A stretch of 64,000 nt of DNA from Pseudovirgaria hyperparasitica (lineage: Eukaryota > Ascomycota > Dothideomycetes > Acrospermales > Acrospermaceae), in the NCBI RefSeq assembly GCF_010093815.1, contig NW_022985555.1, forward strand, positions 1,581,552 through 1,645,551, written 5' to 3'. Below the pieces are notes generated by a model, which was given only the letters and a program-made list of their open reading frames with translations, had not been told where the DNA came from and searched no databases. Made by a program: the position numbers and the translations under genes. Position 1 is the first letter of the stretch, and each line of letters begins with the position of its first letter. Below, in pieces: positions 48,526 to 60,610 of this stretch.

Positions 48526-51500
48526 ATAGTTAGTAATTAAACGTGTCCTAGAACATAGTAATAGTATAATACTCCTTAGCCTTAGATAGAATATAGATGG
48601 TATACCCAAAGTAAAACGAAATATAAAACAGCGACTAACATATAATAGTATAGACGGCTATATATAGGTTACGCTTAAATAAATCCGTCTCTCTATCTCT
48701 AATACTATACTTACTATAACTAGTATAATAATAGTAATAGAAAGCTACCGCCTATAACGGTAGAGATACCCACGAAGATAGTATTATAGGTAGTAGATAG
48801 TATTACCTAAACGACTCGACCCTTCCTCTAGTAATACTATATATACTACTATCGGCACTTAGAAAGCCGTAAGACTAATCTATAAACTCTAAAGATAGTA
48901 ACTTTAAAAGTCTTAGAAGCACCTTAGATATAGAGGATATAGATCTCGATTATAAAGAGTAATAGAATAATAAAAAGAGTGCTAGGGGTAGTAAGAGTAG
49001 CGCGTGTATTTAGCTAAGGTAATATAATACTAATATAAGACGGGTTCTATCTATAGTATATTAGTATATGCCCGATTCTACTAGCTATATAACCGTGGCG
49101 CGCATGTTTAATCAAGATATTAACATACCGGCATAAGCCGGCGTCTACCTGTTTTATATTAGTATACGCCCGGTTCTACTAGCTATATTATTACTATGAT
49201 TATATTCGTATAAGATCTATACTAATAATTAAATATTTACTTATATACTTTACTTTCTCTATACTTTATAAAATTATATTATAATTAGTAAACGTGGTAA
49301 CTTAACCTCTACTACCTAAATATAGCTTTTAACTCTTATTACTACTAACTCCGTCTTATTACTCATGACCTAAGTCGTATATAGAAATATATAAGTATAG
49401 CGACAGTCACGACCGTCCTAGCTTAACTACTAGCTATAGAATAGCTAACTATAATATATACGTACGACGTACGGAGGCCTTAAGCGTTAGCGCCTTTCTA
49501 CCATATATCTAGTATCTCTAAGGCCTACACTAACTACCTAAAATAAGTTATAGTATATATAGGGATACTATTATTAAGATAGCACGCGGAAAAGTATTAT
49601 AAGAGCTTAAAAATAGTAGTATAGATACTACTATACTTATTAGAATAGTTAAGGAAACCATTACTAAAGAATTTAATTAGTATATTACGGCTATAGATAG
49701 TAAGTTAGTACCGATAGTTATAGCTATAGATATAACGGAGGCTAAACTAGATATAGATATACTAGCTATAGATACCTAGTTATAGTCGCTATTAGAATAT
49801 AAAGAGAAAGAGAATATAGAAGATACTAAAATAGAAGACGACGTAATAAGTATACTTAGACATATATATATACTTAGTACTAGATACTAATATTAGAGTA
49901 GTATCGAAGATAGGTACGGCCATGCTCGCCGACTTAGATAATCTCTCTATAAGTACTATCGTGCCTAGTAAAGCTTATATACGCGTAAACATACTAGCTA
50001 TAGATATATAGTTATAGTTACTATCGGAACATAAAGAGAAAGTAGTTATAGAAGATACTAAAATGGAAGATAACGTAATAAGTATACTTAAATATATATA
50101 TATACTTAGTACTAGATACTAACATTAGAGTAGTATCGAAGATAGATGCGGCTATACTCGCCGACTTAGATAATCCCTCTACGAGTACCGTTATACCTAG
50201 TAAAGCTTATACACGCGTAAATATACTAGCTATAGATATATAGTTATAGTTACCGTCAGAATATAAAGAGAAAGAGAATAGAGAAGATACTAAAATAGAA
50301 GACGATATAATAAGTATACTTAGACATATATATATACTCGGTACTAGATACTAATATTAGAGTAGTATTAAAGATAGATATAGCTATAATTACTAACTTA
50401 GATAATTATATAACGGATGCCGTTATGCCTCTAGATACTAGCGAAGCTTACCTATAGTTACTAGTAGTAAAGAGGATACTCTTAAATAATATAGTAAACC
50501 CCATAGATTCTTCTAAACGCTTAAAACTAGAATATAGTATACTACTAGATATCGACTGGCGGATACTTAAGTACTAGAATCTAATCGAGTTAATAGACGA
50601 TTTATATAGTAGAAATATATTAGATATATTAGATAATACATTAGTAGACGATATTATCTTTATTATCTATTCTCTAGGTAACGAGCCTAACAAAGACGAA
50701 GTAAAACCAGATATAGATAACGATCTTCTAGTAGATAATAACCTTAGTATAAAACTTTAGGAAGTATAAGTTATACTAAGTAGCGAGTAGGAATATATAC
50801 TACTATACTAATATATCTATAGAGTATTTACCGTTAATAACTCTAATAAAGTAATCTAAGCTATCTCTTATTATACGGAAGAGATATAGTTACTTACTAT
50901 AAGTATATTTAGGCTCGCGCTAGATAATCTAACGAAGGACTTTGGCTATACACCTATTCTATATCTAGCCTTTAGTATAAGTAGGTTATATAGACTATAG
51001 GCCGGCCAATTACTCGCGGTAGTTACTATGTTTAAGTAGCGGGCGGGTCTATAAAACTACTAGATCTTAGTAGATAGTCTAGGGCTAGAGAAGACTATTA
51101 TACTTATAACGTTTATCTACCTCGCATTCTATTAGGACTTTCTACGCGATAATATAGAACTATACCTAGAAAAGTATCTACTATCGACTTAAGACCTAGG
51201 TATAGATAGAAAGTACCTAATATAATCTCTATATCTAATTAAATATCCGTGTAGCTAGACTAATAAATTTAGCAAGGTGCCCCGTCTTCAAGGACCATTT
51301 ATACTATACTATCTAAGGAACCTCCTAGTATTATATTAGCCATAGCACTTTAACTAGATATACTATAATACGGATAGTATGTTCACTAATAAAATTAATA
51401 AACGGAACCTAATAAAGATAGTAGTATGGTTAGTATACTTAAAAACCCTTCTTAACGCCCCTAATATCTAATAACTCTTGTCTATAGACGTATACTATCT

Positions 51501-53330
51501 AGCTAAGAGGTGCCCTAACCCCGAATAGGAACACCGTAACGATATTAGTAATCCTATAAAATATAAGACCGGCAAGAAGTATATTACTAAGGAGTAGTTG
51601 ATTTACGTTAATAAGACTACTACTATTAAATTCCCGTTATAATACGTAAAGAATAATATAGTCTATACTACCGTCTAAAGTATAGAGACCTAATATATTA
51701 TAAACTTTACTAGACGCGTGGTTCTAAAAGAGAAGAAGGCAAAAAAATTTAGCGCTAATATTATTTAAACTTATAACATGGTATTCATTAGTATATTTAT
51801 AGTAGATAAGTTCTATACCTTAAAAAAACCTATAATAAAATAGTATAGGTATACGTAACTTAATCCCTTTATATTTAGTATATAGATTAGTATAACGCCC
51901 CTCTTAAATAGTCTATTAGATATTCTATTAGCTATTGAAACGGGTATCCCGGATTGGTTATCTAACTACGTTAATAATAATACTACTAAATTGGTATTTA
52001 AGAGTATATAGAAGGGATCTATAAGAAAGATAGTTATAACATGGTCGAATAAACTCCTCTCTTAAATAAAAAACAAGCCGGCGGAGACGATAGCTAGTAT
52101 AGTTAGTATAGTATTAGAAACTATAGACGGTAAGCGTACACTATATATAGTAGTTAATTAGTATTTACTATTCGTCCTATAAAGGGGATAACTAAGTAAG
52201 TAGTTTAATAGAAAGAACTATCTATCTATAATAGTAACCCTAGTAGTAGATATTATATATATTACCGCTATAGATATAGAGAAGCGGGTCGTATAGTTAT
52301 ATAAGGATAAAGGCCAAAGGCTCCTTAAATAAGCTATTACCTAGGGTAAATTAAATAGGCTCGGGTATAACACGTACTACTATAAGGCTAGGCTAGCTAC
52401 TACGTATATACTACTTATATACCTTACCGATAAAAGGATAAGTAAGGAATATATTAAAATTAGGCTTATACGTCCGTTAATAGATAATAATAGTATACTA
52501 GATAGAGTAATTATTAATCCCATGCGCGAATTGCTTCCCTAGCTAGATAATAGTATATAAAAGGATATAATCTTACTAGCTTTAAAAGGAGTCGCTTCGA
52601 AGGCAAACTAGCTCCGTAAGCTTATTAATGAAAAGGTTTATAATAAAAATACTAAACGCGCGCGTTAAACGTTTACTAACTAACTAGAGAAAATTATAAT
52701 TGCATCTACTATACTAGTAACCGTAATATTCCTATATATGGTAAGTATTTACATTAGTACTTACTAGTAACATGATTTACTAATATATATATAGGCACTA
52801 CGTTTATACGTAAAATCGAAAATATTAGTATATTTACCGGCTGGCCTAAGTACGTCTAGTATAAATAAGGTATACTAAGATTTTAGGTTAAATAAGTTAG
52901 ATTCTCCGTGTATTTTACTAGCCTTAGCTTCGTAAGTCTATAAGGGATAAGATCTAATAGTTACCGGTTATATTATATTAGTAGACTAATGCCTACGTAA
53001 GGAGACGTGGCCGTAGATAAGTATAAGATATTATTACCATAGATAATATTAGCCTATAGTATATGTATATACTTTAGTTTTAGACTATTTAGAGGTTAAG
53101 AGTAGACTTACCGCGTTAGGCTAGGTAATTAAAAGCATAAGGAAATAAGCCTTAGACCTAGGAAAAGAAGATATAGCTATGGTAGCAACGACTATACCTA
53201 ATATACTAGTATTAGGCGTATACTTTAGTAATCCCATAGAGATATAGAAGTAAGTAAGGTAGTAGGTTAAGTAGCTTCTAAGAGACTAGATAGTATAGTA
53301 GTATAAATATAAACCGCTATTTACTTATAA
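48526..53330 (+). pseudogene. SNF2-like helicase relic, main part
   Basis: Continues in frame from 37084. The catalytic part starts near 50960: TPILYLAFSISRLYRL, then VDSLGLEKT at 51070-51096 (former ADSLGLGKT-type motif I), then LQGPFILYYLRNLL. The C-terminal helicase lobe lies at about 52680-53130: KILVYLPAGLST (motif IV-like), DLIVTGYIILVD (motif V) and TWPQISIRYYYHR-Y-PIVYVYTL, which fits the SNF2 motif VI pattern W-P-Q-R-HR-Q-V-VY. SNF2 proteins are ATP-dependent DNA translocases. A 232-bp tandem repeat interrupts the N-terminal half. Either a repeated gene or a passenger of a large mobile element. Confidence 0.7.
49761..50455. repeat. 232-bp tandem repeat, three copies
   Basis: AAAGAGAAAG-type anchors at 49801, 50033 and 50265 show an exact 232-bp period. 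Copies differ mainly by RIP-type transitions; the third diverges after about 50400. The period is not a multiple of three, unlike the coding arrays nearby. Confidence 0.9.
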
Positions 53331-53810
53331 ATATATATCTATATATATCTATATGTAAAGAGAAATAAGATATTTATTCTATGCTAGTATATAGTAGAAC
53401 GTTACTATATATGCCAGTATATAACGGGATATTCTAACATACGCCGGTATATTATAGGATATTCCTAGATACTTAAAATATAGTTATAATATAAAGTAGT
53501 ATCACTATTATATACCGGCATATAGTAGAACGTTACTATATATACCGGTATATAACGGGATGTTCTAACATGCGCTAGTATATAACGGGATTAAACGTTT
53601 TCTTAACGTTTAATAGAATGATTCTAGAAGAATAGGGACGGCTCTAGGAGAACTAGGATAACTCCGGGAGGACTAAGATAACTTAAGAAGTACCGGGACA
53701 ACTCCGGGAGGAATGGGACAACTCTAGAAGTACCGGGACCTATTTAGGATAACTTTAGGAGTACCGGAAGACCTAGAAGTACTAGGAGCGCCGTATCTTT
53801 TCTAATGAAG
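53331..53810. repeat. duplicated segment and G-rich minisatellite after the SNF2 relic
   Basis: A ~75-bp block (TATAGTAGAACGTTACTATA ... GGGAT) occurs at 53374 and again at 53517. From 53626 to 53805 a degenerate GGGACAACTCCGGGAGGA / GAAGTACC unit of about 22-25 bp recurs six to eight times. No gene. Confidence 0.7.
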
Positions 53811-54300
53811 GTAGAATTAGTATTCCTAAAGTATATCTATATAACTAAGGTATATGAGTAGAGGATTAATATACTATATATCCTTAGTTATAGTATAGAG
53901 AATTAAATAGCCCTATTACTCTCTAGAGGTAGGGTATTAATATATAAATACTACTATTATATAGATAGAAACTTAGAAGAAACGGGAAAATACTTATAGA
54001 TAGGTATGAATAGCGATTTTATTAAAGGTTCTCTACTATCTACTAATAAATTCTTTGGTATATTTAAGAAGATACTTATTTCGTATTATAAAGTTTATAT
54101 CCTAATTAGATTATATTCGATTCTATTAGCTTAATAACTCTTCTCTAGATATATTATAATTAAGGGCTTATTTCTTTTATTTCGGCTGGCTAGATATAGT
54201 ATATTTCCTAGAAATATTAATAAAGATAGTAAGGTATCTATAAGCAACGTATACAGAGATAAACTAGTTAAATACTTAGAAAAATTAAGCTTAAGCTATA
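53811..54300. other. unassigned RIP-degraded sequence
   Basis: AT-rich, no recognised gene, repeat or hairpin. Confidence 0.5.
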
Positions 54301-56230
54301 ATAGACTATAGACTTATAACTAACTCTTAAGAGTTACTATTAATCTAATATATTAATCTACCTATATAGTATATCCCATTTACTCTAAGATTATATCTCT
54401 ACTTAGTTAGTCTAGATATAATATACTATACTCTACTTACCCTACTTAGTAAGGAGTAGTAGTAGATCTAGAGTTATAGTATAAAAGCTAAGACTCCGCC
54501 TTACCTTTATTAGAAAATATAGTTACTCTTATAGAGGACCTAGTAGCTAAGAGAGAGACTATTTCTAGAGAATTAAAAATTCTATTCTTAAGATATTACC
54601 TTAAACCTTTTAATACCTCTTTTCTTAGTATATTACCTCTAGTCTATACGGCTAGGTATATTAGTTCTACTAATAATTCTTCTAGATCTTAACGGAATAT
54701 CTAGGGAAGATCTATATCTATCCTATAGTATTATATCTAATCTTTAGAATATAGTCCTTAATATAGAGCTTAAGGAATAGCTATAGAATATAGATAAGCT
54801 TATTTAATCTTTAAATTATAATTATATATAAAATCCCAAGTAAAACGGTCTAGATCCCTATTATTCTAATAAATTTAGATATCTCTATAAGGCCGCTAAG
54901 GGTATACTTACCCTAAGTATACTAAAAGAATACTAAGGGTAGTTTAATTAATTTACTAATATATAATTCTACGTCTAACGGTTATCTAGATAATATATAA
55001 AGTTTATTTACTTCGTTAAGAAGAAGTATCTATACTATAGAGACTCTATATAGACGCCTATAATATATATACCTTAGCTTATTTCCTCTTAGATTAACTA
55101 CTAATATAGAAAATCTAAAAAGGATAGTAACTTCTAGCTTTTATAAGAAAGAAAGGATAGTTTCTAGTTATATATAATAAAAATACGTGCTACTATATCT
55201 TACTACTACTTATATATTATCTACTAAGGAGAGGGTTTGTTTATTTAGAAGACTAATAGTACTTTCTTAGGAAATCTAATTTATAGTAACCTTATAGCCT
55301 ATACTATAAAGGTACTATACTAGATAAAGGTACGTGGTAGAGAGGTATAGAAGAGTATATAGTCTATAATATCGTTTTATCTAAAGAGTCTCTATAAGTA
55401 TAATATAAATATTAAGACCTTAGACTATTCTATCTAAAACCTAGATAGTAAGGAAGGAAGAGTTTAGGCTAGTACGTAATAACGTATAATAATATACCTT
55501 TTATATATAATTACCTTTTAATATCTTCTTAGAATTAACGAAGCTTTACGTATTAAAGTTTAATATATCCGAATTTATAATATAAAGTCTAGAAAGGTTA
55601 AGATCTTACTTAACTTTCGGAAGTCGGCCTAGATAGATAGTATATTTCCTATAATATCTAATATCCATACTCTAAAAGAACATATATATAAATATTAAAC
55701 TATTCTTCCTCTACTTTAATCGAATAGAGCTATAGCTTAATATTCTAACTCTACTCCTTAAGTAGCTATACTAATTAAAGATCCGTAATAGATTCCTTTT
55801 TTACGGTTTTACTATATATAATTAACTAAAGCTTAATAAAGCTAAATACCTTATACGTATATCTATAGACGTATATTCGGTGCCTAGTTACTAACCTATT
55901 ATTATTACCTAGTCTACGTCTTTATTTCTTTAGAACTTCCGATAGAACCTTATAGATATCTAGCTTAAAAGTAGTCTCTATAGTAGCTACTTGTTTTAAT
56001 AAGACGGGGTTTAATTTCTTTCTAGTAAAAAGTACTAGAATCTTTAAAAAATATACGACTAGGGAGGATAGAGTATAGATAGTAAGTATTTTATAGTACT
56101 TTGGTATCTCTTTAGCGTAAATAACAACTCTATTTACCTACGGGAGGTATTTATAAATCCCTATATTACTATAGCTATTTGATATGGTTATTATAGTCGA
56201 AGTTATTAATACTTATAGTTATATTAGAAT
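54300..56230 (+). pseudogene. possible tyrosine recombinase (Crypton-like) relic
   Basis: From about 54800 one frame runs to about 56200 with TAA/TAG stops. Near 55500-55640 it reads YLLRINEALRIKV, then KVKILLNFRKSA, which resembles the first catalytic-Arg block and following beta region of fungal Crypton-type tyrosine recombinases. Near 55845 PYTYIYRR could be a decayed HxxR box (PYTHIYRR before RIP). A catalytic Tyr was not identified and the tail does not match well. The unrelated alternative is another repeat-encoded protein. Confidence 0.3.
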
Positions 56231-56248
56231 ACTTATTATTATTTAAGA

Positions 56249-58356
56249 TCCATACTATCATGCTCCCGAAACTAGGAAAGAGCTCTAACTCCCTAAAGGG
56301 ATAGAGACCAATCGCCCTTCTCTCCTACCTAGATAAGATACTAGAGGCCATGATAGCGAAGAAGATAAGTACCGCGGTATAGGAATACAATCTCCTCCCT
56401 CCGAACCAGAAGGCAAAGGTAGATAGCTCCCTAATAATAGCTATCTAATATATTATCGAAGTCGTCTAGGCCGCATAGAAATAGGGACGGGTAGTATCGC
56501 TCCTCTCCCTCGATATAGCCGGAGCGTTTAATAAGGTAAACCATATAAGACTTATTTATAACCTCTAGATAAGACGAATACTAGAATAGATTATATACTT
56601 TATATAGTCATTCCTTACAGGAAGAATAACTTAGATATATATCCCTAGGTACTAGAGTAAATATAAAGAGACGGTATACGGCATCCTATAAGGGAGTACC
56701 ATCTCTCTAATCCTATTCCTCTTCTTTACGGTAGACCTTCTTTAAGGAATAAAGTATATAGAGATAGTCGGATACGCTAATAATATATACCTTCTAGCTA
56801 TTAATAATAATACTAACCGAACATATAGATAACTAGAATAGAATAATAAGAGGTACCTCTAGTAGGTAAAACGCCACGGAGTAAAGTTCGCCCTAGAGAA
56901 ATACTAGCTCATACACTTCATTAATTATTAAGGGAAATAGGTAACTAGGGAAGGCGAACGACGCCCCCGAATCGACGTATTTAATAAACTACTAGTATAA
57001 AGTATACGCGCGCTCGGAGTCATACTAGATAGTAAGCTTAAATAGGGACTATAAGTAGTATACGCCGTCTCTAGGGCCCTCTAGGTAGAAGCTACTATAT
57101 AATGGATTATAGTCTCCACGTAGGGAACCGCCCGGGATAAGGCACGCTAGCTATATATATCTATAGTACGACCCGCCTTTACGTACGGACACGAGTGCTA
57201 GTACACGGCCCTTATATAGACTAGGCGAATAAAGCTCGAATCCATATAGAACCGCATACTCCGTCTTATATTAGGCGTATATAAAGCTACTAATACGGTG
57301 CTACTACGACGCGAGATAGACGTTATAAGTATATATAACTTCTACTAGACATAGAGGGTAGTATACTTCACTAAATAATAAGTATAGGAACGTATAGGAA
57401 ACGTAGAATATACTTTCGCCGCACTACGTGCACGAATTAGTATATATTACCGCGCACTCCTATATATAGGCTAGAATTAAATATGGTATAGATACTTAAT
57501 AGAAGCCGACTCTAGCTAAGTAGTATAAGAAGTCCAAGATAACCCGGACGCTCTTCTAGACTAGTAGAGCCTTTAAGAACTCGTGAAAAATATACGGTCG
57601 TAGACTTAAGATAAGTAGAAAGAGATACTCTATGCCCACTAGACCTTCTAGTAGAATAGGTACCTAGAGTAGATTCAAGGGCCATAGAAGAAACTAAGTA
57701 AATAGATATATAAAGGGCTAACGAAAGCCTAAGTATCTATACTTATCTAAGCCCGAACGGGCGCCATAGAACTTCTATACTATATCTATAAGAGAGACGT
57801 TCCCGATACCTCTCTATAGTATAAGGCGTGCGGCCGGAGAGGTATAATACGCTACTATCTAGCTATATACCCTAACCTCTATATATAATGGTAATGGCTT
57901 ATCTACGTTACGAAGACTTTAGATATTATATAATAGCTTAATAAGTACCCTAAGGACGTCTCCCGATAGATACTTATATATCTACTACTTCTCTAGTACT
58001 AGTGGACCTAGAAATATATGCCGGAAGAGACCCGGTATACGCTAGTAGTAACCCGATATATACCGGAAGAACCCTAGGAGAACCCCGATTATTAGTCGAG
58101 GGCAGCCCTTAACTAATAACCTCCGCACCTATACGTGCTACCTAAGGGTAAAATAACGGTAATATAGGCTATAGGCTAATAGGCGTACCCTATAGCTATA
58201 TACTTAAGATAAAATAGAGGTTTAACGAGATATAGTTATAGATATAAGGAAGTTTTTTCCCTATAGGGTTTCTTCTTATATAGTGGCTTAGACTAGAGGA
58301 GGCATAGGCCTATAGAGTACTACTCTACCTAGTTATATAATATTATTATTATTATT
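56249..58356 (+). mobile_element. LINE copy, 5'-truncated, plus strand
   Basis: Starts abruptly just before MLPKLGKSSNSLKG and ends in a (TTA)n tract at 58340-58366. The RT is well preserved: RPIALLSYLDKILEAMIAKK at about 56310, SLDIAGAFNKVNH near 56510, GSTISLILFLFF near 56690, and YANN at 56773-56784 (former YADD). The C-terminal domain follows, to about 58080, then the hairpin at 58087 and the 3' UTR. A 16-bp duplication (TTATTATTATTTAAGA) is seen at 56233-56248 and 58357-58372, although the simple-repeat composition blurs its edges. Confidence 0.85.
58087..58121. repeat. palindrome in LINE 3' region, plus copy
   Basis: GATTATTAGTCGAGGG, loop CAG, CCCTTAACTAATAACC. Three positions no longer pair. 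Confidence 0.85.
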
Positions 58357-58372
58357 ATTATTATTATTTAAG

Positions 58373-59177
58373 ACTTTACTTAAGCTTTCCGTTTTATATA
58401 TACTCTAGTATATATTTCTCTAATAATAAAACGAGTGTACTTTTTTAGTATTTATAGGAAACCATTAATATTATACTAGGATATAGAAAATACCTCTTTA
58501 TATATAGCTATATTTAGATAGATGTTTCTAAATATATAACTTAAATAAATTAATATAGAATAAGAATATATTAAAATATAGTTATAAATAATAGAATATT
58601 CTAAGTATAAATTAATATATAGAAAGAAAAAGCTAATATATAGCTATATATAATAGAATATATTAAAGTAGACATTATTATATTAGAAAGAATATATTAC
58701 TAGATAGATATATGTAATAGTATATATCTAAGTAGAAGTTACTATATAATAAGAATAGATTAATATATAGCTATATATAGTAGTATATATCTAAGTATAA
58801 GTTAATATATAATAAGATTAGATTAATATATAGAAAGAATATATTAATATATAGCTATATATAATAGTATATATCTAAGTATAAGTTACTATATAAATAA
58901 GAATAAGTTAATATATAACTATATATACTAGTATTATACTAAGTATAAGTTACTATATAGCTATATATACTAGTATAAATTAGGGTTAAGGTTTACTATA
59001 GCTTATTATGTTTTTATCGGAATATTAGAGATCCAAATATATTTAGCTTAGAAAAAACGATAAACTATACTAAGTTTAGTAGCTACTATATACTACTAGG
59101 TATCTTAGGAATCTAGATAAATAGTTCTTAGAAACTTACTAATATTAAGAAAAAACCGCCCCGAATCTAACTAGGTA
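58373..59177. repeat. AT-rich spacer between tail-to-tail LINEs, with minisatellite
   Basis: Between about 58560 and 58985 a TATATATCTAAGTATAAGTT-type unit followed by AATATATAATAAG and a TATAGCTATATATA stretch recurs five to six times at roughly 60-85 bp. No ORF. Confidence 0.7.
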
Positions 59178-59415
59178 TAATAATAATAATATTATATAAC
59201 TAGGTAGAGTAGTTTACTCTATAGGTATATACCTCCTCTAGTCTAAGCTATTATATAAGAAGAAACCTTTATAAAAGGAAAAACTTCCTTCTCTCTATAA
59301 CTATATCTCGTTAAGCCTTCGCGTTATTTTAAGTATATAGCTATTAGGGATACCTATAGGCCTATAGCCTATAGTACTATTATTTTACCCTTAGGTAGTA
59401 CGTGTAGAGTACGTG

Positions 59416-59450
59416 GGTTATTAGTTAAGGGCTACCCTTAACTAATAATT
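59416..59450. repeat. palindrome in LINE 3' region, minus copy
   Basis: GGTTATTAGTTAAGGG, loop CTA, CCCTTAACTAATAATT; 14 of 16 arm pairs remain (outermost positions differ). Confidence 0.85.
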
Positions 59451-60039
59451 AGGGTTCTCCTAGGGTTCTTCCGGTATATACTAGGGCTTATCTAGTATAT
59501 ACCTAGCTTCTTCCGGTATATATATCTAGGTCTACTAGTACTAAGGAAGTAGGAAGTATATAAGTATCTACTAGGCGGTCTTCTTAGGGTACTCGTTAAG
59601 CTAGCGTGTAATATTAGAGGTCTTTATTACGTAGATAAGTATTTATCTTAGTGTATAGAGGTCCGTATATATCGTAAGGTAGTATTATATTATACCTCTT
59701 TGGCCGTATACTTTATACTATAGAGACGTGTTAGGGACGCCCCTCTAGTATAGATAGTATAGAAGTTCTATAGCTCCCGTTTAGGCCTAGAGGAGGATAG
59801 ATATCTAGGCTTTCGTAAGCCCCTTATATATCTATTTACTTAGTTCCTTCTATGGTCCTTAAATCTACTCTAGGTATCTATTCTATTAAGATATCTAGTA
59901 GGTCCGGAGAGCCTCTCTCTATTTATCCTAGGTCTATATCTTTATAGCCCGTATAAGCTCTTAAGGGTCCTACTAGTCTAGTATAATAAACCTTCTCTAA
60001 TAAGGATGCGGCTTATCCCTAGAGTAGTCCGTTCCATAG

Positions 60040-60610
60040 AGTGTCCCGGCTTTCCTAAAGGTAAAGGTACTTAGAAGGCTTAGAGGAGTATAAGTAGGTT
60101 TATAGTAAGTATTAATAGGGTATAAATGGTAACTAGCTAGTAGGCGAGTGAAGTAGTAATTATATCGGTATAAGTTTAAATTAATTACTATAGAACTATC
60201 TCTAGAGATCGGGTCTAAAGGGTCTATATAGTTCTACTAAGGTCCTCTAATTAGAATGCTTATTCTAAGCGTTTAGTACGTTACTTAGAATACCGATATT
60301 CTATTCCTAATTACCTAGTAGACTACTTAGAATACCTATTCTAAGTATCTATGATTGGCTCTCCCCATAGGTGTCTATCTTGGCCTTGGGTTACTACCTA
60401 AGGCTACCTATTATATCATAGGCACCTCTTCTACATGCTATGCTATTTCTTACGCTACTTATGCTAGAGTCTACGTATCCCTCTATGGCTCTAGCTAGTA
60501 ATTTATTACATCTAGAAAGGCGTCTAGATTATCCTCTATCTCCTACATAACCTAATTTAAGTCTATCTCTATTGGGCACCTATATTGTATCTAGGTTTAG
60601 TCTATATATA
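60040..60610. other. insertion inside the LINE reverse transcriptase, RIP-spared
   Basis: About 570 bp with no counterpart in the otherwise colinear LINE at 599-4552. It carries many intact CpA/TpG (GATTGGCTCTCC, CATGCTATGC, TTGGGCACC). A GCTTATTCTAAGCG ... CTTAGAATA series at 60250-60345 forms imperfect inverted repeats. Termini and class (solo LTR, MITE or SINE) were not res. Confidence 0.5.

Noticed and set aside
48331-48609. 92-codon minus-strand ORF across the LTR edge of element C
   Set aside because: It crosses the LTR/host junction and has no counterpart in the other LTR.
58340-58372. (TTA)n tract as an independent microsatellite
   Set aside because: Better explained as the LINE 3' tail, since the other two copies end in the same unit.
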